Assembly: GCF_003591655.1 (NCBI RefSeq)
Contig: NZ_QVRA01000003.1
Location: forward strand, 249,139 to 313,138
Origin: Sphingobium terrigena
GTDB taxonomy: Bacteria > Pseudomonadota > Alphaproteobacteria > Sphingomonadales > Sphingomonadaceae
Length of the DNA stretch: 64,000 nucleotides
Direction: 5' to 3'
Shown here: positions 14,883-22,786 of the stretch, one piece after another
Position numbering within the stretch: position 1 is the first letter of the stretch
Layout: every line of letters begins with the position of its first letter
Notes under the pieces: model-generated
The model's input: only the letters and a program-made list of their open reading frames with translations
Databases searched by the model: none
What the model was told of the DNA's origin: nothing
Made by a program: the position numbers and the translations under genes

Positions 14883-15428
14883 TCACGTCCCCGTCGCCGC
14901 CCGCATCCGCTCCACTTCATCCCGCGCACGCCGCACCCGCCGCACCACCGCCGGGCTGTCGGGCCGCTCCTTCCCCGCCGCCGCGCTCGCACGATAGGCC
15001 AGCACCCGGTCGCGATGCCGGGTCAGCAGTTGCAGCGCCAATTTCAGGTCATGCCCGCGCCTGACCTTGCGGCTCTTCACCGCGCCCTCGCCGTCCAGCA
15101 CAATCTCCTCGCTCTCGCTGCCGAACAAGGCCTCGCGCATCAGCATCGCCTCTATCTCGGCATAGCCGATATCCATCGCCCGCTCCCAGTCGGCGGCAAA
15201 GCGGCGGTTGCGCTGCCTGCGGTCATAGGCGCTGGTCCGGCTGACCCCGGCCACCCGCGCTGCCTCGCTGGTGTTGCAGGTCGTCGCCAGCGTCTGCAAA
15301 AACAGCCGCTCCTGATCCCTGGTCCAGCCGTCCTTGCGCGGCGCACGCATCTGCACCTGATCCTCGCCCGCGCGCCTTCGGCGCATCGGTTCCAGGTCGC
15401 GCCCCTGCGCCTCCACCCCGTCCGCCAT
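14883..15428 (-). CDS. Small-terminase-like DNA-binding protein (GTA gp1 position)
   Basis: 181 residues from the ATG at 15426-15428 with a G-rich ribosome site; a GTG at 15530 would add 34 residues of atypical sequence. The domain starts with RAPRKDGWTRDQERLFLQTL and has a helix-turn-helix, TCNTSEAARVAGVSRTSAYD, as in small terminases and the GTA gp1 proteins. The C-terminal half is arginine-rich and helical (VVRRVRRARDEVERMRA). It would recognise DNA and pass it to the large terminase. It is the first gene of the cluster and has a promoter-like sequence upstream. Confidence 0.75.
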   Translation of the reverse strand: MADGVEAQGRDLEPMRRRRAGEDQVQMRAPRKDGWTRDQERLFLQTLATTCNTSEAARVAGVSRTSAYDRRQRNRRFAADWERAMDIGYAEIEAMLMREALFGSESEEIVLDGEGAVKSRKVRRGHDLKLALQLLTRHRDRVLAYRASAAAGKERPDSPAVVRRVRRARDEVERMRAATGT

Positions 15429-15538
15429 GCCTGTGTCCCCCGCCCGCGCGCCACAGCCCAACGCAAAAAGGGCCGACCCGCCCGGATCAGCCCCCGCTGC
15501 GTCGCGCCTTGGCGACTCACATTTTTCCACTGTGCCTA

Positions 15539-15567
15539 TCTCTGCCAGAACAGCGTGACGCTGTCAA
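15539..15567 (-). promoter_or_regulatory. Promoter-like site with palindrome at the head of the GTA cluster
   Basis: On the minus strand, TTGACA (15562-15567) is a consensus -35 box; 17-19 nt downstream lies GAGATA, a weak -10. The -35 overlaps a perfect palindrome, ACAGCGT-C-ACGCTGT (15550-15564), which could be an operator. It lies upstream of the small-terminase gene, the natural place for the cluster promoter. Activity is inferred. Confidence 0.4.
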
Positions 15568-15586
15568 GACAAATGTTCCATATAGG

Positions 15587-16237
15587 TTATTTTTTGGCCA
15601 TCATTCCCGCCACGATCGGTGCCTCCAGCGCCAGCGCATCCGCCACGCTGGGCCGCGCCTTCACTGCTCCGATCCACGCCGCCACCCTGGGCCAGCGCCC
15701 CGCATCCAGCCCGTCCGAACAATAGGTCACATTGATGATCGGGCAGGCCGCCGCCAGATCGGCCAGCGTGAAACGATCCTCGACCAGCCAGCCGCTGTCG
15801 GGCAAAACCCCCTCCAGATAGTCGTAAAGGCGGGGCATTTCCTCCGCCTCCGCCCTGTCCGCTGCCGCCAGATCCTGCGGCGCCTTCAGCGCCTTCGCCA
15901 CCACGCGGTTGAAAAATATCTTCTGGCCCACCGGCTGCACGACGGTATCGCCAAATTCCTCATACCATATCGTCCGCGCTCGCGCCCGCGGCTCTGCCGG
16001 AATCATCTCGCTGCCCGGCCACAGCGCATCCATATAGGTTATGATCGCGGTCGAATCGCACAGCAGGAAATCGCCATCCTCCAGCACCGGAATCTTGCCG
16101 AAGGGCGATCCCTTCAGATAGCCCTCCGCCCCGCGCCCGAACCCGGCCGACTGCACCTCGACATCAATCCCCTTTTCCGCCGCAAAAACGATAACCTTGC
16201 GCACGAAAGGCGACGGCCGCGCACCATGGATGATCAT
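15587..16237 (-). CDS. Glutathione S-transferase family protein
   Basis: 216 residues, standard GST length. N-terminal thioredoxin-like domain: MIIHGARPSPFVRKVIVFAA with the SPF motif in the active-site region, then GKIPVLEDGDFLLCDSTAII with the cis-Pro and the glutathione-contacting D-S. The C-terminal helical domain contains FTLADLAAACPI, the N-capping box of GSTs. Conjugates or reduces electrophiles with glutathione; the substrate is unknown. Single gene, divergent from the lipoprotein at 16449. Confidence 0.9.
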   Translation of the reverse strand: MIIHGARPSPFVRKVIVFAAEKGIDVEVQSAGFGRGAEGYLKGSPFGKIPVLEDGDFLLCDSTAIITYMDALWPGSEMIPAEPRARARTIWYEEFGDTVVQPVGQKIFFNRVVAKALKAPQDLAAADRAEAEEMPRLYDYLEGVLPDSGWLVEDRFTLADLAAACPIINVTYCSDGLDAGRWPRVAAWIGAVKARPSVADALALEAPIVAGMMAKK

Positions 16238-16448
16238 GCAATCTCCCCCTACCTGTCAGCGCGGCAGGATGGCGACCAAGTCTCAAAATGCAACTATTTT
16301 ATGTGCCCTTCTGCCATCAATCCCCGATTTGTACTTTGCCGATGGAAAGACGGAAACCTCCTGCCACAACGGAGCAACTTTGGCGCAAATGCCGTTTGCC
16401 GTTCCGTTACGTGCAAGTAATGATGCAGCTTCTGGGAGGGCAGGAATC

Positions 16449-17360
16449 ATGCATATGTCGTTCAAGACTATTGGTCTGGTCGCAACAATTTCCATATTAT
16501 CCGGTTGCGCCAATGATGGACGGCCCACTTTCATTTCGGATCGCGGCGTCACCAAAGAAGTCATCGATGCAAATGGCGTCAGCCCTATGGGCGACGGACT
16601 TCTGTATCAGTTCAAACTTGCCGCAGCCGAAGCCAGTCCATTTACCAGCGGCGCGACCATTGCCCTCAAAACCAATGATCCCGTCAAGCAGCGCGCCTTC
16701 ATGGACGCCGGCTTCGCCCTCATTCAGGCGCGCTGCAACATCTATATCCTGTCCAAGGCCGACAATCAGCGCCGCGTGAATGTATGGCGCGATACTTTCG
16801 CCCCGATCACCGCCTTGCTGACCGGGGCAGTCGCACTGATCGGCAAGGGCGACGACACCAGCAACGACGCACTGACCGCCCTGTCGCTCGGCACCAGCGC
16901 CGCATCGGCCGGTTTTCGCATCTATGAGCAACGCTACCTGTTCGGGGCCGAAAATGTAAACTCGGTGCGCCTGCTGATTCTCAAGGCGCTCGCCGACAAT
17001 GCGATGGAAGCGTCAAAGACCGCCGACGCGAAACTCACATATTCCCAGTCCGTTACCCACCTGCTCAACAATCAGGCGGTCTGTTCGCCCGGCCATATCC
17101 TGCAACTGGTCAGTGAAGCCATTGAGGCTGGAGAGGTCGAATCGACGACAAGCGACACCCCATCTGCCGCGCCAACGGAAACCGCGGCGGAAAAGGAATT
17201 GAGGGAGGTGAAATCCGTGCTGGAACAGCTCAAGCTGGACAACGCGATCACGGACCAGCAAATCACCGCCGCAAAGGCCAAAGTGACGGTCACGCCGCCT
17301 GTAGCCGCAGCCCCGTCCAAGGGACTGGAAATGGTCACCACCCGCGTGCAGAACAGATGA
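16449..17360 (+). CDS. Predicted lipoprotein of unknown function
   Basis: 303 residues from the ATG at 16449 (AGGA just upstream). The N-terminus MHMSFKTIGLVATISILSGC is a type II signal peptide with lipobox LSGC. The body is helical: CNIYILSKADNQRRVNVWRD, then a glycine/alanine-rich stretch (LLTGAVALIGKGDD), and a Thr/Pro/Glu-rich region with a coiled coil (KELREVKSVLEQLKLDN). It probably sits in the inner leaflet of the outer membrane. No family recognised. Third-position AT is slightly raised at the 5' end. Confidence 0.72.
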   Translation: MHMSFKTIGLVATISILSGCANDGRPTFISDRGVTKEVIDANGVSPMGDGLLYQFKLAAAEASPFTSGATIALKTNDPVKQRAFMDAGFALIQARCNIYILSKADNQRRVNVWRDTFAPITALLTGAVALIGKGDDTSNDALTALSLGTSAASAGFRIYEQRYLFGAENVNSVRLLILKALADNAMEASKTADAKLTYSQSVTHLLNNQAVCSPGHILQLVSEAIEAGEVESTTSDTPSAAPTETAAEKELREVKSVLEQLKLDNAITDQQITAAKAKVTVTPPVAAAPSKGLEMVTTRVQNR

Positions 17361-17383
17361 TGTTCGGCGCATAAAATGCCCGC

Positions 17384-17411
17384 GCGGCTGTCCTCCGATA
17401 AGGATAGCCGC
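17384..17411. terminator. Hairpin between convergent genes
   Basis: Arms GCGGCTGTCCT and AGGATAGCCGC (10 of 11 pairs) around a 6-base loop, between the stop of the lipoprotein (plus) and the stop of the TonB-like gene (minus). No T-run follows, so it may be a processing or bidirectional stop signal only. Confidence 0.4.
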
Positions 17412-17425
17412 ACGCACCAGCAACC

Positions 17426-18196
17426 TCACTCGCCGCCCGCGCCAGCCCCCGCACTCACCATCGTGCGCGTATAGTCGATCCGTATCCGCACCCAGCTGCC
17501 GACCAGAACCTTGCCATTCTCGCGCGGCGGCAGCACCAGAAACTGCCACGCCGCCAGCCGCACCGCGCGGGCAAAGCCGGACCCAAGCGGCGATTCCCCC
17601 AGCGTCTGGCAATTATCGACATGATAATGATCGACCGTCTTGCACGCGACCATGCCCCACCCATTGGGCGGCGCATTGGCAGGCAGGAAGGGGGAAAGCT
17701 CGGCATTGGTGGGTCGCCGATACCATTCGGCATTGAACAATTGCACGCCCCCCGGCCCCTCGCCCGGCCCCGCCACCGCCGCACTATTGCCCTGCCCAGC
17801 GGCATTTGCCCCCTGCGCCGCCCTGGGCATCTGGCCGATATCGGCTGAGGCCATCTGCTCGCGGTTGAGCGTCAGGAAGGGGAAAGGCGATGGCGGCTGC
17901 TCGGCGGGCTTGGCGACCGGCACGGGTGGCCGCACCACCGCCTCGGCCTGTTTGGGCGCCGCCGCATCCTCCTTCTCGCGCCGCTCCGCCTTGGGCGCGC
18001 GCTTTTGCTCGGTCTCCGCCTTCTGCCCGGTCTCGACATCGAACGTCACCGGCATCCGGTCATCGACCCGCTTGGGTTCAGGCTTGGGGGCCAGCGTGAA
18101 CAGCGCAAGCAGCAGGATAGCGTTCAGCACCAGCGCAAACGCCATGCCGCCCGCGCGTTGCCGCAATCTGGCCCAGGAAATGGTAGAAAATGTCAA
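17426..18196 (-). CDS. TonB-like protein, single-pass with proline-rich linker
   Basis: 256 residues if the TTG at 18196 is used; ATG at 18145 is the alternative and would cut into the basic N-terminus (RLRQRAGG) that precedes the membrane helix MAFALVLNAILLLALFTLAP. Next comes a charged/proline-rich linker (KPEPKRVDDRMP; KAERREKEDAAAPKQ) and a periplasmic domain with two cysteines (VACKTVDHYHVDNCQTLGES) and a final GSWVRIRIDYTR typical of TonB C-terminal folds. Likely an energy-transducer-like or envelope protein; no ExbBD genes are adjacent, so function is uncertain. Confidence 0.65.
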   Translation of the reverse strand: MTFSTISWARLRQRAGGMAFALVLNAILLLALFTLAPKPEPKRVDDRMPVTFDVETGQKAETEQKRAPKAERREKEDAAAPKQAEAVVRPPVPVAKPAEQPPSPFPFLTLNREQMASADIGQMPRAAQGANAAGQGNSAAVAGPGEGPGGVQLFNAEWYRRPTNAELSPFLPANAPPNGWGMVACKTVDHYHVDNCQTLGESPLGSGFARAVRLAAWQFLVLPPRENGKVLVGSWVRIRIDYTRTMVSAGAGAGGE

Positions 18197-18303
18197 ACGC
18201 GCCGACCGAACAGGACTGATGATGGCTCATGCCCAGACGCCGCCGCCGCGTCAACGCCGTCGCGTCAAAGCGTGCGATCATGTCCCGCAAATGAGGCACC
18301 AAA

Positions 18304-18427
18304 ATCCTCCCCTAAAAGGGGAGGGGGACCGCACCCGAAGGGTGTGGTGGAGGGGTGTCACCCTATCGATAGCATGACACCCCTCCGTCTGGCCTGCGGC
18401 CATCCACCTCCCCTTAAAGGGGAGGAT
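18304..18427. repeat. Nested palindromic repeat (family F)
   Basis: Outer arms ATCCTCCCCTAAAAGGGGAGG and its inverse at the other end, each itself a hairpin, enclose inner arms TGGAGGGGTGTCA and TGACACCCCTCC around a short palindromic centre with ATCGAT. Between two minus-strand genes. No coding capacity recognised. Confidence 0.8.
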
Positions 18428-18469
18428 CGGCCTTGCACCCTACATAATCGCCTTCAAACAGGCACTTCC

Positions 18470-18712
18470 TCAGCACACATCCGCTTCCTGCACCACGGGC
18501 CTGCTCTCCCGCGTCGCGCGCATCCGGCTGGCCTTGTCGTCCACATTGCTGGTCAGCACGACATGATCGTCATGCACCTCCAGCAGCACGCCCGCGAAGG
18601 GAAACCCCTCCAGGCTGCCGGTCACGCGATAGCTGACCGAATCGCCGACCTTGAACGTCGCCGGATCGGTATTGAATTCAAACGGGCAACCGCCCTCACC
18701 CATGCCCTGCAT
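18470..18712 (-). CDS. Small conserved-looking protein of unknown function
   Basis: 80 residues; the ATG at 18710-18712 has a strong ribosome site (AAGGAG, 6 nt spacing). The sequence is beta-rich: PATFKVGDSVSYRVTGSL, then GVLLEVHDDHVVLTSNV, which suggests a small barrel (Sm/PilZ/SH3-like), followed by a charged tail with DKASRMRATRESR. Two cysteines at the ends. I do not recognise the family. Confidence 0.65.
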   Translation of the reverse strand: MQGMGEGGCPFEFNTDPATFKVGDSVSYRVTGSLEGFPFAGVLLEVHDDHVVLTSNVDDKASRMRATRESRPVVQEADVC

Positions 18713-18832
18713 CTGTTTCTCCTTTGTCGGACGGTCCTACCCCCACTCGCACCAACCAATCAAGCGCAGCCCGCGCCTTCACCTATCGCCCGACCGGCAA
18801 AAGGCGCTGGCGACCGGCCTTCATCTCGGCTA

Positions 18833-18978
18833 GGGGTCAGGTCGAATTTCCGGTCAGGCCGAGGCGAAAATGATGTTTTTTGAGAACCGGAGCGCAGCGT
18901 GCTGCCAGCACGTGAGCACCGGAAGCGGAAAAAGGCATCATTTGCAGCCCGGCATCACCGGAAAGTCGGCCTGACCCC
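18833..18978. repeat. Nested inverted-repeat element, candidate structured RNA or non-autonomous mobile element
   Basis: Outer arms at 18833-18854 and 18957-18978 match in 20 of 22 positions. Inside, AAATGATG-TTTT (18868-18881) pairs with AAAA-CATCATTT (18929-18943). At the centre CGTGCT-GCC-AGCACG forms a hairpin, between motifs GAACCGGAGCGCAG and GTGAGCACCGGAAGCG. The element ends 6 nt before the ATG of the yqaA-like gene. Three nested stems in 146 bp are seen directly; the nature of the element is not known. Confidence 0.75.
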
Positions 18979-18984
18979 CGCCCG

Positions 18985-19620
18985 ATGCTGACACGCCTTT
19001 ACCAATGGATGCTGGCGAAAGCCGCCCACCGCCACGCCGAACGCTGGCTGTTCGCCTTCAGCTTCATGGAATCCAGCTTCTTCCCCATCCCGCCGCACCC
19101 GCTGCTCGGCCTCATGTGCCTCGCCCGCCCGGAACGCGCGCTGCGCTTCGGCGTCATCTGCACCCTCGCCTCGGTGCTGGGCGGGCTGCTCGGTTATGCG
19201 ATCGGCTATTTCCTTTATGAAACCGTGGGCCAGCAACTGCTCGCCGCGCTTGGCCTGGCTGCCAAATTCCCGGTCGCGGCCTGCTATCTGCGCGAGTTCG
19301 GGGCGGAAATCATCCTGATCAAGGGCGCAACGCCGATCCCGTTCAAGCTCATCACGATCACCGCAGGTTTCATCGGCCTGCCGCTCTTCACCTTCATCTG
19401 GGCCAGTATCCTGTCCCGCGCCTTTCAGTTCATGGCTGTAGGCTTCCTGTTCTGGAAATTTGGCCGCCCGATCAAGGCGTTCATCGAAAAATATCTCGCC
19501 CTCCTGTCCGGCCTGTTCCTTGTCCTTATCGTCGGCGGCTTCATCGCCGCCTCGATGCTGACCGGCGGCCCCGGCAAGAGCGACAGTTGCAGCGCCGCCA
19601 CCATGGCCACGGTCCGCTAA
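18985..19620 (+). CDS. YqaA/DedA-like (VTT-domain) membrane protein
   Basis: 211 residues with about five hydrophobic segments. FMESSFFPIPPHPLLGLMCL near the N-terminus is the re-entrant motif of YqaA-type proteins, and AEIILIKGATPIPFKLITIT carries the G-xxx-P-xP pattern of the DedA/VTT superfamily. Such proteins are thought to move lipids or to support membrane homeostasis. The gene starts 6 nt after a large inverted-repeat element and has no clear ribosome site of its own. lnt follows 8 bp downstream, probably as one operon. Confidence 0.85.
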   Translation: MLTRLYQWMLAKAAHRHAERWLFAFSFMESSFFPIPPHPLLGLMCLARPERALRFGVICTLASVLGGLLGYAIGYFLYETVGQQLLAALGLAAKFPVAACYLREFGAEIILIKGATPIPFKLITITAGFIGLPLFTFIWASILSRAFQFMAVGFLFWKFGRPIKAFIEKYLALLSGLFLVLIVGGFIAASMLTGGPGKSDSCSAATMATVR

Positions 19621-19628
19621 TCCCCGCG

Positions 19629-21248
19629 ATGCAAAGCCTGATCGCCCGGCATGTCAGGTCCTGGCCCCGCCTCGCCGCGCTGCTGGCGGGCCTGCTCAGC
19701 GCCACCGGTTTCGCGCCCTTAAACCTCTGGCCCGTCACCCTCGCCAGCCTGGCGCTGCTCATCCACCTCGTCCAGCACGCCCCCGACCGCCGCGCCGCCT
19801 TCACGCGCGGCTGGCTCTTCGGCGTCGCCCATTTCACCCTGGGCCTCAACTGGATCGCCCACGCCTTCACCTTTCAGGACTCGATGCCCCATTGGCTGGG
19901 CTACCCCGCCGTGGCGCTGCTGTCCCTCTATCTCGGCATCTATCCGGGCCTCGCAACGCTGGGGACATGGTGGATCACCCATCACCCAGTGTTCCCGCGA
20001 AGGCGGGAACCCAGTCCCGCCCTCTCGTCTGGGTTCCCGCCTTCGCGGGAACACGCAACCCCAACATCCCTCCTCCTCTTCGCCGCCCTCTGGCTGGCAA
20101 CGGAATATTGCCGCGCCACCCTCTTCACCGGCTTCGCCTGGAACCCGCTTGGCGTCACCTTGCTCCCGACCGGCATCGCCATCGCCGCCACCCTCATCGG
20201 CACTTATGGCCTTGGTGCGCTCACCATCCTCGCGGCAGGCGCGCTCCTCCTCGCTCTCCAGCGCCACTACCGCCCCGCCGCCGCCCTCGCCGCGCCACTC
20301 GCCCTCCTCGCGCTCTGGGGCCATCTCGCGCCCGCCCCGCCGACCCCGCCCGGCGCGCCGCGCGTCCGCATCGTCCAGCCCAATATCGGCCAGGACCAGA
20401 AATATTCAGTCGAAAACGAAGTCGCCAATTTCCGCAAGCTCGCCGCCCTGTCCGGCCAGCCCCGCCCCGCCCCGCGCCTTGTCTTCTGGCCCGAAGCCGC
20501 CATCCCCGCCTATCTCGACATGGAACCGGGCTGGCGCGCCCGCCTCGCCAGCCTGCTTGGTCCCGGCGACCTGCTGATGACCGGCGCGGACAAGGTCTAT
20601 TTCAAGCCGGTCGAACAGGACGGCTTCATCACGCAAAAGCTGGCGGGCGCGAACAACAGCGTGTGGATCGTCACCCCCGACGCCCAATTGCTCGGCCGCT
20701 ACAGCAAGGCGCATCTCGTCCCCTATGGCGAATATCTGCCGATGCGGAACATCCTCACGCCCCTCGGCCTTTCCCGCCTGGTGCCGGGCGACGCCGATTT
20801 CTGGCCCGGCCCCGGCCCGCAAAGCCTGCCCCTGCCCGCCACGCTCGGTCGCCCCGACCTCAAAATGGGGGTGCAAATTTGCTATGAAATCATCTTCTCC
20901 GGCCAGGTGATCGACCGCGCCAACCGCCCCGCCTTCCTCTTCAACCCCTCCAACGACGCCTGGTTCGGCAGTTGGGGACCGGTCCAGCATCTCGCCCAAG
21001 CCCGCCTGCGCGCGCTGGAGGAGGGCATCCCCGTCATCCGCTCCACCCCCACCGGCGTCTCCGCCATCATCGACGCGCGCGGCCATGTCGTCCATGCGCT
21101 GGGCCTCAACCGCGCCGGTTTCCTTGATTCCGGTCTGCCCTCGGCGCTGCCCCCCACCCTGTTCGCGCGGCTCGGCAACTGGGCGTCCTTCGCCGTCATG
21201 GCATTGCTCGCCGGACTGGCCCTTGCCTTGCGCCGCGCCAGAAGCTAA
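19629..21248 (+). CDS. lnt: Apolipoprotein N-acyltransferase with in-frame palindrome insert
   Basis: 539 residues from the ATG at 19629. Lnt adds the third acyl chain to lipoproteins in the inner membrane. N-terminal ~200 residues hold the membrane helices (LAALLAGLLSATGFAPLNLW), followed by the nitrilase domain: WPEAAIPAYL with catalytic Glu, YSKAHLVPYGEYLP with Lys, and GVQICYEIIF with Cys. All three catalytic residues are present. Residues 121-142 are encoded exactly by a 66-bp palindromic repeat (25-bp perfect arms), inserted in a loop between membrane helices without breaking the frame. The normal family length is about 20 residues less. Follows the yqaA-like gene. Confidence 0.93.
   Translation: MQSLIARHVRSWPRLAALLAGLLSATGFAPLNLWPVTLASLALLIHLVQHAPDRRAAFTRGWLFGVAHFTLGLNWIAHAFTFQDSMPHWLGYPAVALLSLYLGIYPGLATLGTWWITHHPVFPRRREPSPALSSGFPPSREHATPTSLLLFAALWLATEYCRATLFTGFAWNPLGVTLLPTGIAIAATLIGTYGLGALTILAAGALLLALQRHYRPAAALAAPLALLALWGHLAPAPPTPPGAPRVRIVQPNIGQDQKYSVENEVANFRKLAALSGQPRPAPRLVFWPEAAIPAYLDMEPGWRARLASLLGPGDLLMTGADKVYFKPVEQDGFITQKLAGANNSVWIVTPDAQLLGRYSKAHLVPYGEYLPMRNILTPLGLSRLVPGDADFWPGPGPQSLPLPATLGRPDLKMGVQICYEIIFSGQVIDRANRPAFLFNPSNDAWFGSWGPVQHLAQARLRALEEGIPVIRSTPTGVSAIIDARGHVVHALGLNRAGFLDSGLPSALPPTLFARLGNWASFAVMALLAGLALALRRARS
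19989..20054. repeat. Family D palindrome inside lnt
   Basis: Perfect 25-bp inverted repeat with a 16-base loop; arms start GTGTTCCCGCGAAGGCGGG. Total 66 bp = 22 codons, beginning exactly on a codon boundary of lnt. A close relative lies in murD at 62246-62312. Confidence 0.92.
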
Positions 21249-21253
21249 TAGCC

Positions 21254-21273
21254 ATATAAACTATTCTTTATAT
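21254..21273. promoter_or_regulatory. AT-rich hairpin in the metK leader
   Basis: ATATAAA-CTATTC-TTTATAT, a 7-bp stem with a 6-base loop, lies in the 57-bp lnt-metK gap. It may mark a promoter or transcript-end signal. I compared the leader by eye with SAM-responsive riboswitch signatures and saw none. Confidence 0.25.
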
Positions 21274-21305
21274 CGTTTTCCGGTTCAGCCGTTTACGGGA
21301 GTCCC

Positions 21306-22505
21306 ATGCGTAACCAATTCCTCTTCACCTCGGAATCCGTGTCCGAAGGCCATCCCGACAAGGTTGCAGACCAGATTTCCGACGCCATCGTCGATCTCTT
21401 CCTGTCCAAAGACCCCGAAGCCCGCATCGCCTGCGAAACCCTGACCACGACCCAGCTCGTCGTCCTGGCCGGCGAAATCCGCTGCAAGGGCGTCTATGAG
21501 GACGGCGCATGGGCACCGGGTGCCAAGGAAGAGATCGAAGCCGCCGTGCGCGCCACGGTCAAGCGCATCGGTTATGAGCAGGACGGCTTCCACTGGGAAA
21601 CCTTCCGCTTTGAAAACAACCTCCACGGCCAGTCCGCCCACATCGCGCAGGGCGTCGATGAAAGCGGCAACAAGGATGAAGGTGCCGGCGATCAGGGTAT
21701 CATGTTCGGCTATGCCTCGGACGAAACCCCTGACCTGATGCCCGCCACCCTCTATTACAGTCACAAGATACTGGAGCGCATGGCCGCCGATCGCCATGGC
21801 AAGGTCGTCGATTTCCTCGAACCCGACGCCAAGAGCCAGGTGACGCTGGAATATGTCAATGAAAAGCCGGTCCGCGCCACCGCTCTGGTCGTCTCGACCC
21901 AGCACGCCGCAGGCATGGACAATGACGACAGCCGCGCCAAGCTGCGCGACTATGTCAAGGGCGTGATGGCCGACGTCCTGCCACAGGGCTGGCTGCCCGG
22001 CGACGAGAGCATCTACGTCAACCCGACCGGCCTGTTCGAAATCGGTGGCCCAGATGGCGACGCAGGCCTGACCGGCCGCAAGATCATCGTCGACACTTAT
22101 GGCGGCGCGGCCCCCCATGGCGGCGGCGCGTTCAGCGGCAAAGACCCGACCAAGGTCGACCGCTCGGCCGCCTATATCACCCGCTACCTTGCCAAGAATA
22201 TCGTCGCCGCCGGCCTCGCCCGCCGCTGCACGATCCAATTGAGCTACGCCATCGGCGTCGCCGAGCCGCTCTCCCTCTATGTCGATCTGCACGGCACCGG
22301 CACTGTCGAAGCCTCGGCGATCGAAGCGGTCCTGCCCACGCTGGTGCGCCTGACGCCCAAGGGCATCCGCACCCATCTCGGCCTCAACAAGCCCATCTAC
22401 CAGAAAACCGCCGCCTACGGCCATTTCGGCCGCACCCCCGAAGGCGATTTCTTCCCCTGGGAAAAGACCGACCTGGTGGACGCGCTGAAGGCCGCACTGG
22501 CCTAA
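21306..22505 (+). CDS. metK: S-adenosylmethionine synthetase
   Basis: 399 residues, full length. Signatures: [20 protein letters not shown] at the N-terminus (ATP site His), [12 protein letters not shown], and [19 protein letters not shown] (phosphate loop and Lys). It makes S-adenosylmethionine from methionine and ATP in the cytoplasm. GGGAG lies just before the ATG. A terminator-like hairpin follows the stop. The product supplies the methyltransferases nearby, e.g. TrmB, but this is no sign of specific linkage. Confidence 0.97.
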   Translation: MRNQFLFTSESVSEGHPDKVADQISDAIVDLFLSKDPEARIACETLTTTQLVVLAGEIRCKGVYEDGAWAPGAKEEIEAAVRATVKRIGYEQDGFHWETFRFENNLHGQSAHIAQGVDESGNKDEGAGDQGIMFGYASDETPDLMPATLYYSHKILERMAADRHGKVVDFLEPDAKSQVTLEYVNEKPVRATALVVSTQHAAGMDNDDSRAKLRDYVKGVMADVLPQGWLPGDESIYVNPTGLFEIGGPDGDAGLTGRKIIVDTYGGAAPHGGGAFSGKDPTKVDRSAAYITRYLAKNIVAAGLARRCTIQLSYAIGVAEPLSLYVDLHGTGTVEASAIEAVLPTLVRLTPKGIRTHLGLNKPIYQKTAAYGHFGRTPEGDFFPWEKTDLVDALKAALA

Positions 22506-22512
22506 GCCAATC

Positions 22513-22552
22513 AAAAGGGGCGCAGAAACAAATGTTTCCGCGCCACCCTTTT
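22513..22552. terminator. Terminator downstream of metK
   Basis: A long hairpin, AAAAGGGGCGC...GCGCCACCCTTTT with an inner AAAC/GTTT stem, begins 8 bp after the metK stop. The A-run on one side and T-run on the other make it bidirectional in form. Confidence 0.65.
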
Positions 22553-22555
22553 GTC

Positions 22556-22710
22556 TCCCCTCCCGTAAACGGGAGGGGCAGCGAGACTTAATGACCCCGG
22601 CCCTTTGCCGGGGGAATTTAGTCGCAGCGGGGTGGGCCAGCGACGCCCGCTCTGGCACATGACCGATCAACGCATCGCTCCTCTTCTCCCCTCCCTGAAA
22701 GGGAGGGGAG
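22556..22710. repeat. Palindromic repeat cluster between metK and trmB
   Basis: Three hairpins in a row: CCCCTCCCGTAAACGGGAGGGG (22 bp, positions 22557-22578), CCCCGGCCCTTTGCCGGGGG near 22594, and CCCCTCCCTGAAAGGGAGGGG near 22687. Flanks contain GCAGCGAGACTTAA and its near-inverse. Intergenic, no gene recognised in the 281-bp gap. Confidence 0.75.
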
Positions 22711-22786
22711 AAGAACGCGCCTTCCTGAATAGCGGGGCCAAGCTCCCCCTTGCCCCCACTCCCGCGTCCCGCTATCCGCGCACCCC

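Noticed and set aside
1-15530. Active prophage
   Set aside because: No integrase, repressor, replication, lysis or attachment sites are seen; gene order and sequence signatures are of the GTA type. The left continuation is unseen, so this is not final.
18833-18978. Integron attC site or transfer RNA
   Set aside because: No integrase or cassette array is present, the core-site pattern is missing, and the fold is not a cloverleaf.
21249-21305. SAM-sensing riboswitch before metK
   Set aside because: The gap is 57 bp and I see none of the conserved parts of SAM-II, SAM/SAH or SAM-V motifs; only a small AT hairpin.
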